From: Hyphomicrobiales bacterium
GTDB lineage: Bacteria; Pseudomonadota; Alphaproteobacteria; Rhizobiales; Rhizobiaceae
Length of the DNA: 64,000 bases
Direction of reading: 5' to 3'
NCBI GenBank assembly: GCA_900467745.1
Contig: UBQW01000058.1
Span: 1-64,000 of the forward strand
The notes under the pieces are model-generated. The model was not told where the DNA came from. It worked only from the letters and a program-made list of their open reading frames with translations, and ran no database searches. Position 1 is the first letter of the stretch. Every line of letters starts with the position of its first letter. The translations under genes and the position numbers were made by a program. Positions 1 to 7,310 of this stretch are shown piece by piece.

Positions 1-448
1 CTCTTTTCGAGTCCGACTCTCAGTCGATCTTAGTGGTGATCTGTCGACCCGTTTGGGTGAGCAATTGCGACGTGGAAGGCTTCTCGGCGTCGAGCTTATC
101 GATCACAGAAATGAGCCATCGCAACTCGATGAAGAGCATGTCTTTGTTGAGAAAAAGAGAACAATTGAGCTTAGCGTATCCGGAGAGCCAGACGAGAATA
201 TAGTGACGCGCAGCATCAATTCTCTAAAGCGTCGGCTCGCCCGTGAAGGATACGATGAGCTGAAAGTGCGTATTTCATATGATGATGCAGGCAGCCAGAC
301 AATCCCAATCAGAGTCGACATGGATCAAGACGCCACAGAAACTTTGGCTGTTCGAAAAGAACTTGTTTCTGTCGAACATCCAATGGGACAACGACATGCC
401 GCGATAAACTCCGAGCTTGTGGCAGGAATGATCCTCATAATGGACTGA
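1..448 (+). CDS. Hypothetical protein, 5' end outside window
   Basis: The frame is open from the left edge (first full codon at 2) to a TGA at 446-448, so this is the C-terminal ~148 residues of a longer protein. A TTG at 53 is only an internal possibility, because the upstream codons continue in the same style without a stop. The visible part is soluble, acidic and mixed alpha/beta, with no signal peptide, membrane segment or motif I recognise. A membrane-protein gene starts 49 bases downstream on the same strand, so the two probably form an operon. The A+T content is clearly higher than in the core genes to the right, which suggests acquired DNA. Function unknown. Confidence 0.6.
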   Translation, partial: SFRVRLSVDLSGDLSTRLGEQLRRGRLLGVELIDHRNEPSQLDEEHVFVEKKRTIELSVSGEPDENIVTRSINSLKRRLAREGYDELKVRISYDDAGSQTIPIRVDMDQDATETLAVRKELVSVEHPMGQRHAAINSELVAGMILIMD

Positions 449-497
449 TAGGAAAAATTTCCTTTACGGCAACTGGGGATTGAGATAAGGTGGGGTC

Positions 498-1088
498 ATG
501 AAACAGATATTCACGCCCCTGCTTTATTTAAGAATATCGCATGCTCAGAAAAGGCGATTTGATTTATGGATTCCGCTGTTTCTGACCGCGATTTTTCTTA
601 GCGCGTTGTACTTTTCCGATTACTGGTCAATTGCGTACGATGCGAACACTAAGCAGTCGATTATATCGGACAGGATACTAACGCTACTATCAGCGCTTAG
701 TGGCTTCTTTGTCGCCGCATTGGCTGCCATTGCGACTTTCAATGGAAAGAACCTTGATGAATTGATGCTAGGTGATCCGCCCACTCTGCGTCACGGAAAG
801 TATAAGAACGAACCGGAGAAATTGACCAGAAGAAGGTTTTTATCTTTTCTTTTTGGATACTTGGCATTCGCATCGTTTGTTTACACGATTCTTGTCGTCC
901 TCTCGCCTGTAGTTGGTCAAGTGTTTTTCCATTTTAGAGGATTTTTAATTTATCACGGTTTCTCATCGTTGATTTTCAAGGTTCTTTCCCTTGTTGTGAT
1001 AGGGATGTATTCCTTCTTGTTCTTTCACATATTCATAATAACGCTTTTGGGGCTTCATTATCTTTCTGAGAGAATTAGCCGTGAATAA
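498..1088 (+). CDS. Hypothetical four-helix inner-membrane protein
   Basis: A 196-residue protein starting at an ATG with a good ribosome site (AAGGTGGGG, 487-495). Four hydrophobic stretches are visible at about residues 22-40, 58-81, 114-138 and 158-186, separated by a charged loop at 82-113 that is rich in Lys, Glu and Arg. There is no signal peptide or catalytic motif that I recognise. It follows the soluble upstream gene by 49 bases, so co-transcription is likely. Codon use is A+T-rich (TTT, TTA, ATA and TTC runs), unlike the rest of the window. A soluble protein paired with a small membrane protein on an A+T-rich island is a layout often seen in defence or toxin modules, but nothing here proves that role. 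Confidence 0.65.
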   Translation: MKQIFTPLLYLRISHAQKRRFDLWIPLFLTAIFLSALYFSDYWSIAYDANTKQSIISDRILTLLSALSGFFVAALAAIATFNGKNLDELMLGDPPTLRHGKYKNEPEKLTRRRFLSFLFGYLAFASFVYTILVVLSPVVGQVFFHFRGFLIYHGFSSLIFKVLSLVVIGMYSFLFFHIFIITLLGLHYLSERISRE

Positions 1089-1097
1089 AACGCTCTA

Positions 1098-1352
1098 CTA
1101 AGAAGAATACGGGGCCAATCCCCACAAAGTTGTAGGCAAAAAAACCGCGTTCACCTCGTCTTCGCTCGCAAATTCTCCCCGGTCGGCTTCCGCGAGGCCG
1201 GCCTCGATTTCGGCCAACTGCCATTCCTCGCGGGCGAGAAAATCCTCGATCGCATCGGCGGCGACGCTGTCCGCCGGCTTCGACAGCTTGTCGGCCATGC
1301 GGTCGAGGCGGGCGGCGGTTTCTTCGGGGAGATGGACGGTAATCGCGTTCAT
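1098..1352 (-). CDS. Ribbon-helix-helix (CopG-type) antitoxin, altered C-terminus
   Basis: 84 residues. The N-terminus (ITVHLPEETAARLDRMA) is a typical ribbon-helix-helix DNA-binding strand and helix, followed by the acidic linker found in antitoxins paired with ParE/RelE-type toxins (EEWQLAEIEAGLAEADRGEF). A GGAGG ribosome site precedes the ATG. Up to about residue 70 the protein looks like its family. The last ~14 residues (LPTTLWGLAPYSS) are encoded by A+T-rich DNA and do not look like the usual antitoxin tail. No toxin frame follows. I infer that the A+T-rich module on its 3' side replaced the end of the gene and the toxin. It may still bind DNA. Confidence 0.7.
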   Translation of the reverse strand: MNAITVHLPEETAARLDRMADKLSKPADSVAADAIEDFLAREEWQLAEIEAGLAEADRGEFASEDEVNAVFLPTTLWGLAPYSS

Positions 1353-1412
1353 GGAGAACCTCCGGTTCAGGCGATTATGGAAGTTTGGTCGGTGGCGTCA
1401 AGCTGGCGCCAC

Positions 1413-4400
1413 CTACCGCCCCGGCCGCCCCGTCTTGCCCTTCGTCCGCTTCTGCCTCTTCACATCCCCCGCATCCTCATAGCTGCCGACGCCTGTCTTG
1501 CCGCGCACCAGGGGGCGCGGGTCGTCGCGATCGGGCTGGCCTTCGAGCAGGGGGGAGAAGCGCTTGCTGCTCTTGGCGGCGTCGGGCTTTTCCGGGAGCT
1601 TGCCCGACACGGGCTTCTCGGTGCGGCCGACGGTCATTTCGTCGAGATCGTTGCGGCGGAAGGTGCGGGACGGGATGGCGGTGTCGGTGCCTGGGCCCAT
1701 GTCGTCGAGGGTGGGTTTCTGGAAGAGGGAGGTGGCCTCGGCGTTCGCGGCCTTCCCCTCCCCAACCCTTCCCACAGGGGGGAGGGAGTTCGTTGAGGTT
1801 GCCGATGGGTTGAGGGACTCGCGGGTCGCCTTGGCGTTCCGCTTGATGCCTTCCATGGCCTTGGACTCCTCGCGCGCCATCGGGTCGTCCATGACAGCGA
1901 GTTCGGCGGCCTTGAGGCGTTTGATTTCATCGCGCAGGCGCGCGGCCTTTTCGAAGTCGAGGTCGGCGGCGGCGTCGCGCATCTGTTTTTCGAGCGCGTT
2001 GAGATGGGTCTGCAGGTTGCCGCCCACGAGGTTGCCGCCGTCGGCAAAGCCCTTGCCTGATACACCCGAGATGTCGGCGCGGACGTGATCGCGTTCGTAG
2101 ACGCTGTCGAGGATGTCGGAGATCTTCGCCTTCACCGATTCCGGGGTGATGCCGTGTTCGGTGTTATAAGCCACTTGCTTTTCGCGGCGGCGGGCGGTTT
2201 CGTCCATGGCGCGCTGCATCGAGCCGGTGATATTGTCGGCATATAGGATGACCTTGCCGTCGACGTTGCGCGCCGCGCGGCCGATGGTCTGCACCAGTGA
2301 GGTCTCGGAGCGCAGAAAGCCTTCCTTGTCGGCGTCGAGGATGGCAACGAAGCCGCATTCGGGAATGTCGAGGCCCTCGCGCAGAAGGTTGATGCCGACC
2401 AGCACGTCGAAGGCGCCGAGGCGCAGGTCGCGGATGATCTCGATACGCTCCAGCGTGTCGATGTCCGAGTGCATGTAGCGGACGCGCACGCCCTGTTCAT
2501 GCAGATATTCGGTGAGGTCCTCGGCCATGCGCTTGGTGAGCACGGTGCAGAGCGTTCGGTATCCCTTGGCGGCGGTCTCGCGGATCTCGCCGAGCACGTC
2601 GTCGACCTGGCTGCGGGCGGAGCGGACTTCGACCGGCGGGTCGATCAGGCCGGTCGGGCGGATCACCTGCTCGGCGAAGACACCGCCGGACTGGTCGAGT
2701 TCCCAGCCGCCGGGGGTGGCCGAGACGGCGACGGTGTCGGGACGCATCGCGTCCCATTCCTCGAAGCGCAGCGGCCGGTTGTCCATGCACGACGGCAGGC
2801 GGAAGCCGTATTCCGCAAGCGTCGCCTTGCGGCGGAAGTCGCCCCGGTACATGCCGCCGATCTGCGGGATTGTGACGTGGCTTTCGTCGATGAAGAGCAG
2901 GGCGTTGTCGGGGATATATTCGAACAGCGTCGGCGGCGGCTCGCCCGCGCTGCGGCCGGTGAGATAGCGCGAATAGTTCTCGATGCCGGCGCAGGAGCCG
3001 GTCGCTTCCAGCATCTCGACATCGTAGCGGGTGCGCTGTTCCAGGCGCTGGGCCTCCAGCAGGCGGCCGGCCTTTTCGAGCTCTGCGAGGCGCAGGCGCA
3101 GCTCTTCCTTGATCGCCTTGATGGCGCCATTCAGCGTCGGGCGCGGGGTGACATAGTGGCTGTTGGCGTAGATCTTCACGCTCTTCAGGTCGCCGGTCTT
3201 CTGGCCGGTGAGCGGGTCGAACTCGGTGATGGCGTCGATCTCGTCGCCGAACATGGAGATGCGCCAGGCCGCGTCTTCCAAGTGGGCCGGGAAGATTTCG
3301 ATCGTGTCGCCGCGAACACGGAAGGAGCCGCGGACGAAGTTGATGTCCTGGCGCTTGTATTGCTGGGCGACGAGGTCGGCCAATAGTTGACGTTGGTCCA
3401 GGCGGTCACCGACCTCCATCTGGAAGGTCATGGCGGTGTAGGTCTCGACCGAGCCGATACCGTAGATGCAGGAGACCGAGGCGACGATGATGCAATCGTC
3501 GCGCTCTAGCAGCGAGCGGGTGGCGGAGTGGCGCATGCGGTCGATCTGTTCGTTGATCGAACTTTCCTTCTCGATGAAGGTATCGGAGCGCGGCACATAG
3601 GCTTCCGGCTGGTAGTAATCGTAGTAGGAGACGAAATATTCCACCGCGTTGTCGGGGAAGAAGTTCTTGAATTCGCTGTAGAGCTGGGCCGCCAGCGTCT
3701 TGTTCGGCGCCAGGATGACGGCCGGGCGCTGCGTGGCCTCGATCACCTTGGCCATGGTGAAGGTCTTGCCGGAGCCGGTGACGCCGAGCAGCACCTGGCT
3801 GCGGTCGCCATTGTCGAGGCCTTCGACGAGATCCTTGATCGCCGTCGGCTGGTCACCAGCCGGTGAATATTCCGAATTCATGCGGATCTCGATGCCGCCT
3901 TCGGATTTCGGCGGCCGGGCCGGGCGATGCGGCGTCCACATCTTGCCGTCCTTGAACAGCGGATTGCCGCTCTCGATCAGCGCCGAAAGCGCCTCCACCG
4001 TGGCCGTGACGGCCGTGCCCGCCTTCAGCGCGGCAGCGTCTTCAAGCGAGACGTCGAGACCGGAAACCGGGTTGAGGCCGGCGGCGGCGCGCGTCTTCGG
4101 GTCGGTCGAGCCGCCCATGGACGTGCCGCGCGCACTCTTTGAAGCGCTCACGCTGTCGGCGCTTTGCGCCTTCGCTCCGCGGGGGCCTCGCACGGGCTCG
4201 GACGCCCGTTCGGGCTTGCGGCCTTCGGCCGATCTGGCCGCGATTTCCACCTTCTTGCGGTGCTTGCCGGCTTTCGAGGCAATCTGCCGCTGCGTCTCGA
4301 CACCGGATGCCTCCGCATCGGCCTCCAGCTGCTTCACCCAATCGGCGACGGAACCCTCAAGCGGGGCGCCTTCGAACGCGGATTGGGGAGCTTCCTCGAA

Positions 4401-4439
4401 ACCATCGGGGGCGGGGGTCTTTTTCGGAGATTTGGCCAT
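1413..4439 (-). CDS. uvrB: Excinuclease ABC subunit B
   Basis: UvrB is the damage-verifying helicase-like subunit of nucleotide excision repair; it is loaded by UvrA and recruits UvrC. Walker A is GVTGSGKT at residues 219-226 of 1008. Then come the beta-hairpin region (YYDYYQPEAYVP), the DESH box, helicase motifs including QTIGRAARN, and a C-terminal UVR coiled coil (LEKQMRDAAADLDFEKAARLRDEI). The usual length is about 670 residues. Here an extra ~185 residues precede the core and ~145 follow it, both low-complexity and rich in Lys, Ala, Ser and Pro. I chose the ATG at 4439 (MAKSPKK); no strong ribosome site is visible, and the frame stays open to 4568. No GTTC-N7-GTTC LexA box was seen upstream. 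Confidence 0.96.
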   Translation of the reverse strand: MAKSPKKTPAPDGFEEAPQSAFEGAPLEGSVADWVKQLEADAEASGVETQRQIASKAGKHRKKVEIAARSAEGRKPERASEPVRGPRGAKAQSADSVSASKSARGTSMGGSTDPKTRAAAGLNPVSGLDVSLEDAAALKAGTAVTATVEALSALIESGNPLFKDGKMWTPHRPARPPKSEGGIEIRMNSEYSPAGDQPTAIKDLVEGLDNGDRSQVLLGVTGSGKTFTMAKVIEATQRPAVILAPNKTLAAQLYSEFKNFFPDNAVEYFVSYYDYYQPEAYVPRSDTFIEKESSINEQIDRMRHSATRSLLERDDCIIVASVSCIYGIGSVETYTAMTFQMEVGDRLDQRQLLADLVAQQYKRQDINFVRGSFRVRGDTIEIFPAHLEDAAWRISMFGDEIDAITEFDPLTGQKTGDLKSVKIYANSHYVTPRPTLNGAIKAIKEELRLRLAELEKAGRLLEAQRLEQRTRYDVEMLEATGSCAGIENYSRYLTGRSAGEPPPTLFEYIPDNALLFIDESHVTIPQIGGMYRGDFRRKATLAEYGFRLPSCMDNRPLRFEEWDAMRPDTVAVSATPGGWELDQSGGVFAEQVIRPTGLIDPPVEVRSARSQVDDVLGEIRETAAKGYRTLCTVLTKRMAEDLTEYLHEQGVRVRYMHSDIDTLERIEIIRDLRLGAFDVLVGINLLREGLDIPECGFVAILDADKEGFLRSETSLVQTIGRAARNVDGKVILYADNITGSMQRAMDETARRREKQVAYNTEHGITPESVKAKISDILDSVYERDHVRADISGVSGKGFADGGNLVGGNLQTHLNALEKQMRDAAADLDFEKAARLRDEIKRLKAAELAVMDDPMAREESKAMEGIKRNAKATRESLNPSATSTNSLPPVGRVGEGKAANAEATSLFQKPTLDDMGPGTDTAIPSRTFRRNDLDEMTVGRTEKPVSGKLPEKPDAAKSSKRFSPLLEGQPDRDDPRPLVRGKTGVGSYEDAGDVKRQKRTKGKTGRPGR
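1750..1792. repeat. G/C-rich palindromic element inside uvrB
   Basis: CCCTCCCC (1756-1763) and GGGGAGGG (1779-1786) form an inverted repeat around a 15-base C-rich loop. The element lies in frame inside the low-complexity C-terminal extension of UvrB and encodes SLPPVGRVGEG on the minus strand. From memory, this kind of C-block/G-block palindrome recurs between genes in rhizobial genomes. Here it seems to have been captured inside a coding region. Confidence 0.5.
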
Positions 4440-4723
4440 GGCCGGAATATGGAGAGAGTCAGCGCGAAATGGAAGAGGCAAAGAGTACAAAAGGGAAACG
4501 GATTTTGCGGCGTCCGACGCTGGATGCCTGCGACGATCAAATGGCGCGGCGATATTGCATCGCGGCAAAAAGGCGGGCTATAACGGACACACTCACCACG
4601 GACCCGGTGAAACTCCGGGTGGCTCTTCTGGCCGCCGATCCGCCAGACAACGCAAAACCTGCACGCCATATTTCGACCGCCCGCCCGGGCGCGTTGGGCC
4701 ACGCTTTGCGAGATATCACCAAC
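4440..4723. promoter_or_regulatory. Divergent intergenic region uvrB / sulP
   Basis: 284 bases between the divergent starts of uvrB and the SulP transporter must hold promoters for both. I see no convincing -35/-10 pair, LexA box or strong dyad. Although an open frame of the transporter runs through it, the codons here look non-coding and there is no conserved protein sequence. Confidence 0.4.
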
Positions 4724-6178
4724 ATGCACGTATCCTCCTTCCGCCGGGATTGGTTTTCCAATCCGACCCGCGAAATGCTTGCCGGCGCCGTCGCCACCTT
4801 CGCGCTGATCCCCGAGGTCATCGCCTTCTCCTTCGTTGCCGGCGTCGATCCGCAGGTCGGCCTCTTCGCCTCCTTCGTCATCGGCATCGTCATCGCCTTC
4901 ACCGGCGGCCGCCCGGCGATGATCTCGGCCGCCGCCGGTTCCGTGGCGCTGGTCGCGGCACCGCTGGTGCACGCCCACGGGCTGCCCTATCTCTTCGCCG
5001 CCGGCCTGCTTGCCGGCGTCATCCAGGTCGTGTTCGGCTTGCTGCGCCTCGGCGTGTTGATGCGCTTCGTGTCGAAATCGGTGCGCACCGGCTTCGTCAA
5101 CGCGCTGGCGATCCTGATCTTCGGCGCCCAGCTGCCGCATATCATCGGCGGCGACTGGATTGCCTATGCGATGCTGGCCGCCGGTCTCGCGGTGATCTAC
5201 ATCGCCCCGCGCATCACCACCGCCATCCCGTCGCCGCTGATCTGCATCCTGCTGCTCACGCTTGCTTCCGTCGGCCTGCATCTGCCGGTGCTAACGGTCG
5301 CCGATCTCGGCAAGCTGCCGGATTCGCTGCCGATCTTCGCCTGGCCGCAGGTGCCGCTGAACCTGGAGACGCTTGAGATCATCGCCGGCCCGGCACTGGC
5401 CATCGCCATGGTCGGCCTGCTGGAATCGATGATGACGGCGAGCGTCGTCGACGATCTCACCGACACGACGAGCGACAAGAACCGCGAATGCGCCGGCCTT
5501 GGCATCGCCAACGCCGCCGCCAGCCTGTTCGGCGGCATCGCCGGCTGCGGCATGATCGGCCAGACGGTCAGCAACGTGAAGTACGGCGGCCGCGGCCGTC
5601 TCTCGACCCTGTTCGCCGGCGCGCTGCTGTTGATCCTCATGGTGCTGTTGAAGCCATGGGTCTCGCAGGTGCCCGTCGCGGCCTTGGTCGCGATCATGGT
5701 CATGGTGTCGATCGACACCTTCGACTGGTCGTCGGTCAAGACCATGGTGGTGCATCCGAAGACCTCCAGCATCGTCATGCTGGCGACCGTTATCGTCACC
5801 GTCTTCACCGCCAACCTGGCGCTCGGCGTCACCGTCGGCGTGCTCCTGAGCGGCGTCTTCTTCACCTTCAAGGTCGCCAAGCTGCTGTCGGTCCGCAAGG
5901 AGACGGACGAGGCCGGCGAGCGCATCGCCTATCACGTCACCGGCCAGGTCTTCTTCGCCTCCGCCGACGTTTTCATCGATGCCTTCGATATCGCCGATGC
6001 CGAGGGCATGGCGGTGACGATCGACCTGAAGCACGCGCATTTCTGGGACATCACCGCCGTCGCGGCGCTGGACCGCGTGGTGCAGCGCTTCAAGGCCCAC
6101 GGCGTCACCGTCGAGGTGAACGGCCTCAACGAGGCGAGCGCGACGCTGATCGGCCGGCTCGACAATGCGCGAGCCTGA
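4724..6178 (+). CDS. SulP-family anion transporter with STAS domain
   Basis: A 484-residue inner-membrane permease of the SulP/SLC26 family, which moves sulfate, bicarbonate or dicarboxylates; the substrate here cannot be told. The SulP core starts right at the N-terminus (NPTREMLAGAVATFALIPEVIAF), and about ten or more hydrophobic segments fill residues 15-390. A C-terminal STAS domain (from about residue 400) contains HFWDITAVAALD, the usual helix-1 region. The frame is open for 195 codons further upstream, but family homology begins at the ATG at 4724, so I use it. It is divergent from uvrB and has no operon partner downstream. Confidence 0.88.
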   Translation: MHVSSFRRDWFSNPTREMLAGAVATFALIPEVIAFSFVAGVDPQVGLFASFVIGIVIAFTGGRPAMISAAAGSVALVAAPLVHAHGLPYLFAAGLLAGVIQVVFGLLRLGVLMRFVSKSVRTGFVNALAILIFGAQLPHIIGGDWIAYAMLAAGLAVIYIAPRITTAIPSPLICILLLTLASVGLHLPVLTVADLGKLPDSLPIFAWPQVPLNLETLEIIAGPALAIAMVGLLESMMTASVVDDLTDTTSDKNRECAGLGIANAAASLFGGIAGCGMIGQTVSNVKYGGRGRLSTLFAGALLLILMVLLKPWVSQVPVAALVAIMVMVSIDTFDWSSVKTMVVHPKTSSIVMLATVIVTVFTANLALGVTVGVLLSGVFFTFKVAKLLSVRKETDEAGERIAYHVTGQVFFASADVFIDAFDIADAEGMAVTIDLKHAHFWDITAVAALDRVVQRFKAHGVTVEVNGLNEASATLIGRLDNARA

Positions 6179-6490
6179 AGGAAATCTGATCGCTTAAAGT
6201 CGTCCTGCCGCGAACCGACCTGTAACAAACCCGCCGACACCGGCGTATACGGGTCGCGTCAGGACAATCAGGCATAAACGGCATGCCTGAACGAGGGACA
6301 TCCTCACCTGCGCCAGCCGGCGATCGTGTCTTGGCTGCAGGTCTTGGCCAAGGCACGGCGACACCATCAGTGGTGTCGCGACGGTGCCCGGAAGAGAACC
6401 GGCAGGCCGATGCAGATCGATCGGTGCCGATCATGCGCGGGGTCACTGCCTGCCGCAGGGTCGGATGGATCAAAGCCGAAGGTAAAGACC
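6179..6490. other. Intergenic region with a perfect hairpin
   Basis: 312 bases without a supported gene between the SulP gene and the Tat-exported hydrolase. It holds one perfect inverted repeat, CGACACCA-TCAG-TGGTGTCG (6359-6378), with no T run after it, and several weaker dyads (for example GGCATAAACGGCATGCC near 6273). It could be a transcribed leader or a small RNA. No conserved RNA family was recognised. Confidence 0.35.
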
Positions 6491-7267
6491 ATGATGATCA
6501 ACAGACGGACTTTCTCGACAGCGCTTCTCGCCGGTGCTGCCGCTTCCCTCATTTCCTCGCGCGGCATGGCCGCGATGGCGCAGCCCGCCAAGGCGCGCAA
6601 CATCGTTCTGGCCCACGGGCTGTTCGCCGACGGTTCCTGCTGGACGGAGGTGATCGCGCGCCTTCAGGCTGCCGGTTTCAACGCGACCGCCGTGCAGAAC
6701 CCGCTGACCACACTGCCGGAGGCCGTTGCCTCGGTTGAGAAGGTGCTGGATCGCCAGGATGGCCCGACCGTCCTCGTCGGCCACTCCTTCTCCGGCATGC
6801 TGGTCACCGAGGCCGGCGTCCATCCCAAGGTTTCGGCGCTTGTTTATGTCGCCGCCCGCGCGCCCGATGCCGGCGAGGACTACACGGCGCTGGCGAAGAC
6901 CTATCCGACCCCGCCTGCTTCGGCCGGCATCGTCTTCGATGGCGATGAAGGACGGTTGAGCGAGGAGGCGTTCCTGCGCGATTTCGCCGGCGATCTGCCG
7001 GAGGCGAAAGCCAAGGTGCTCCATGCGGTGCAGGAGCCGTTCCACAAGGCGTTGCTGACCGGCAAGACCACGCAGGCGGCGTGGCGTTCGAAGCCGAGCT
7101 GGTATGCGGTGTCGACGGAGGATCGGACGATCAACCCGGATCTGGAACGCTTCATGGCCAAGCGCATGGGCGCCAAGACGATCGAGCTCAAATCCAGCCA
7201 CCTGTCCCTGATCTCGCATCCCGACGAGATCACCCGGATGATCATCGAGGCCGCCGGCGGCCGCTGA
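6491..7267 (+). CDS. Alpha/beta hydrolase with Tat-type signal
   Basis: 258 residues. The N-terminus reads MMINRRTFSTALLAG with a following hydrophobic stretch and an Ala-rich cleavage region, which fits a twin-arginine export signal, so the protein probably acts in the periplasm. The mature part is a compact alpha/beta hydrolase of the EstC/salicylate-esterase-like group: HGLFADGSCW near the oxyanion region, the nucleophile elbow GHSFSG (Ser about residue 99), and a late SSHLSLIS segment that would supply the catalytic His. The ATG at 6491 is preceded by AAGG and fits the signal peptide; the longer frame upstream has no such support. Substrate unknown. Confidence 0.82.
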   Translation: MMINRRTFSTALLAGAAASLISSRGMAAMAQPAKARNIVLAHGLFADGSCWTEVIARLQAAGFNATAVQNPLTTLPEAVASVEKVLDRQDGPTVLVGHSFSGMLVTEAGVHPKVSALVYVAARAPDAGEDYTALAKTYPTPPASAGIVFDGDEGRLSEEAFLRDFAGDLPEAKAKVLHAVQEPFHKALLTGKTTQAAWRSKPSWYAVSTEDRTINPDLERFMAKRMGAKTIELKSSHLSLISHPDEITRMIIEAAGGR

Positions 7268-7286
7268 GGTGACGTGAAGCGAGTGA

Positions 7287-7310
7287 CGTCGCGGTCTTAG
7301 GACCGCGACG
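7287..7310. terminator. Hairpin between convergent genes
   Basis: A perfect 10-bp stem, CGTCGCGGTC (7287-7296) and GACCGCGACG (7301-7310), with the loop TTAG. The stop codon of the DUF2778 gene (TAA on the minus strand, 7297-7299) sits in the loop. It lies between two convergent genes but has no T run on either side, so factor-independent termination is uncertain. Confidence 0.5.

Noticed and set aside
4440..4560. LexA box upstream of uvrB
   Set aside because: No GTTC-N7-GTTC or GAAC-N7-GAAC pattern is visible here, although uvr genes are often SOS-controlled.
4139..4723. 195-codon N-terminal extension of the SulP transporter
   Set aside because: It runs through the uvrB coding end and the intergenic region, and the Arg-rich translation has no transporter homology. 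The family N-terminus begins at 4724.
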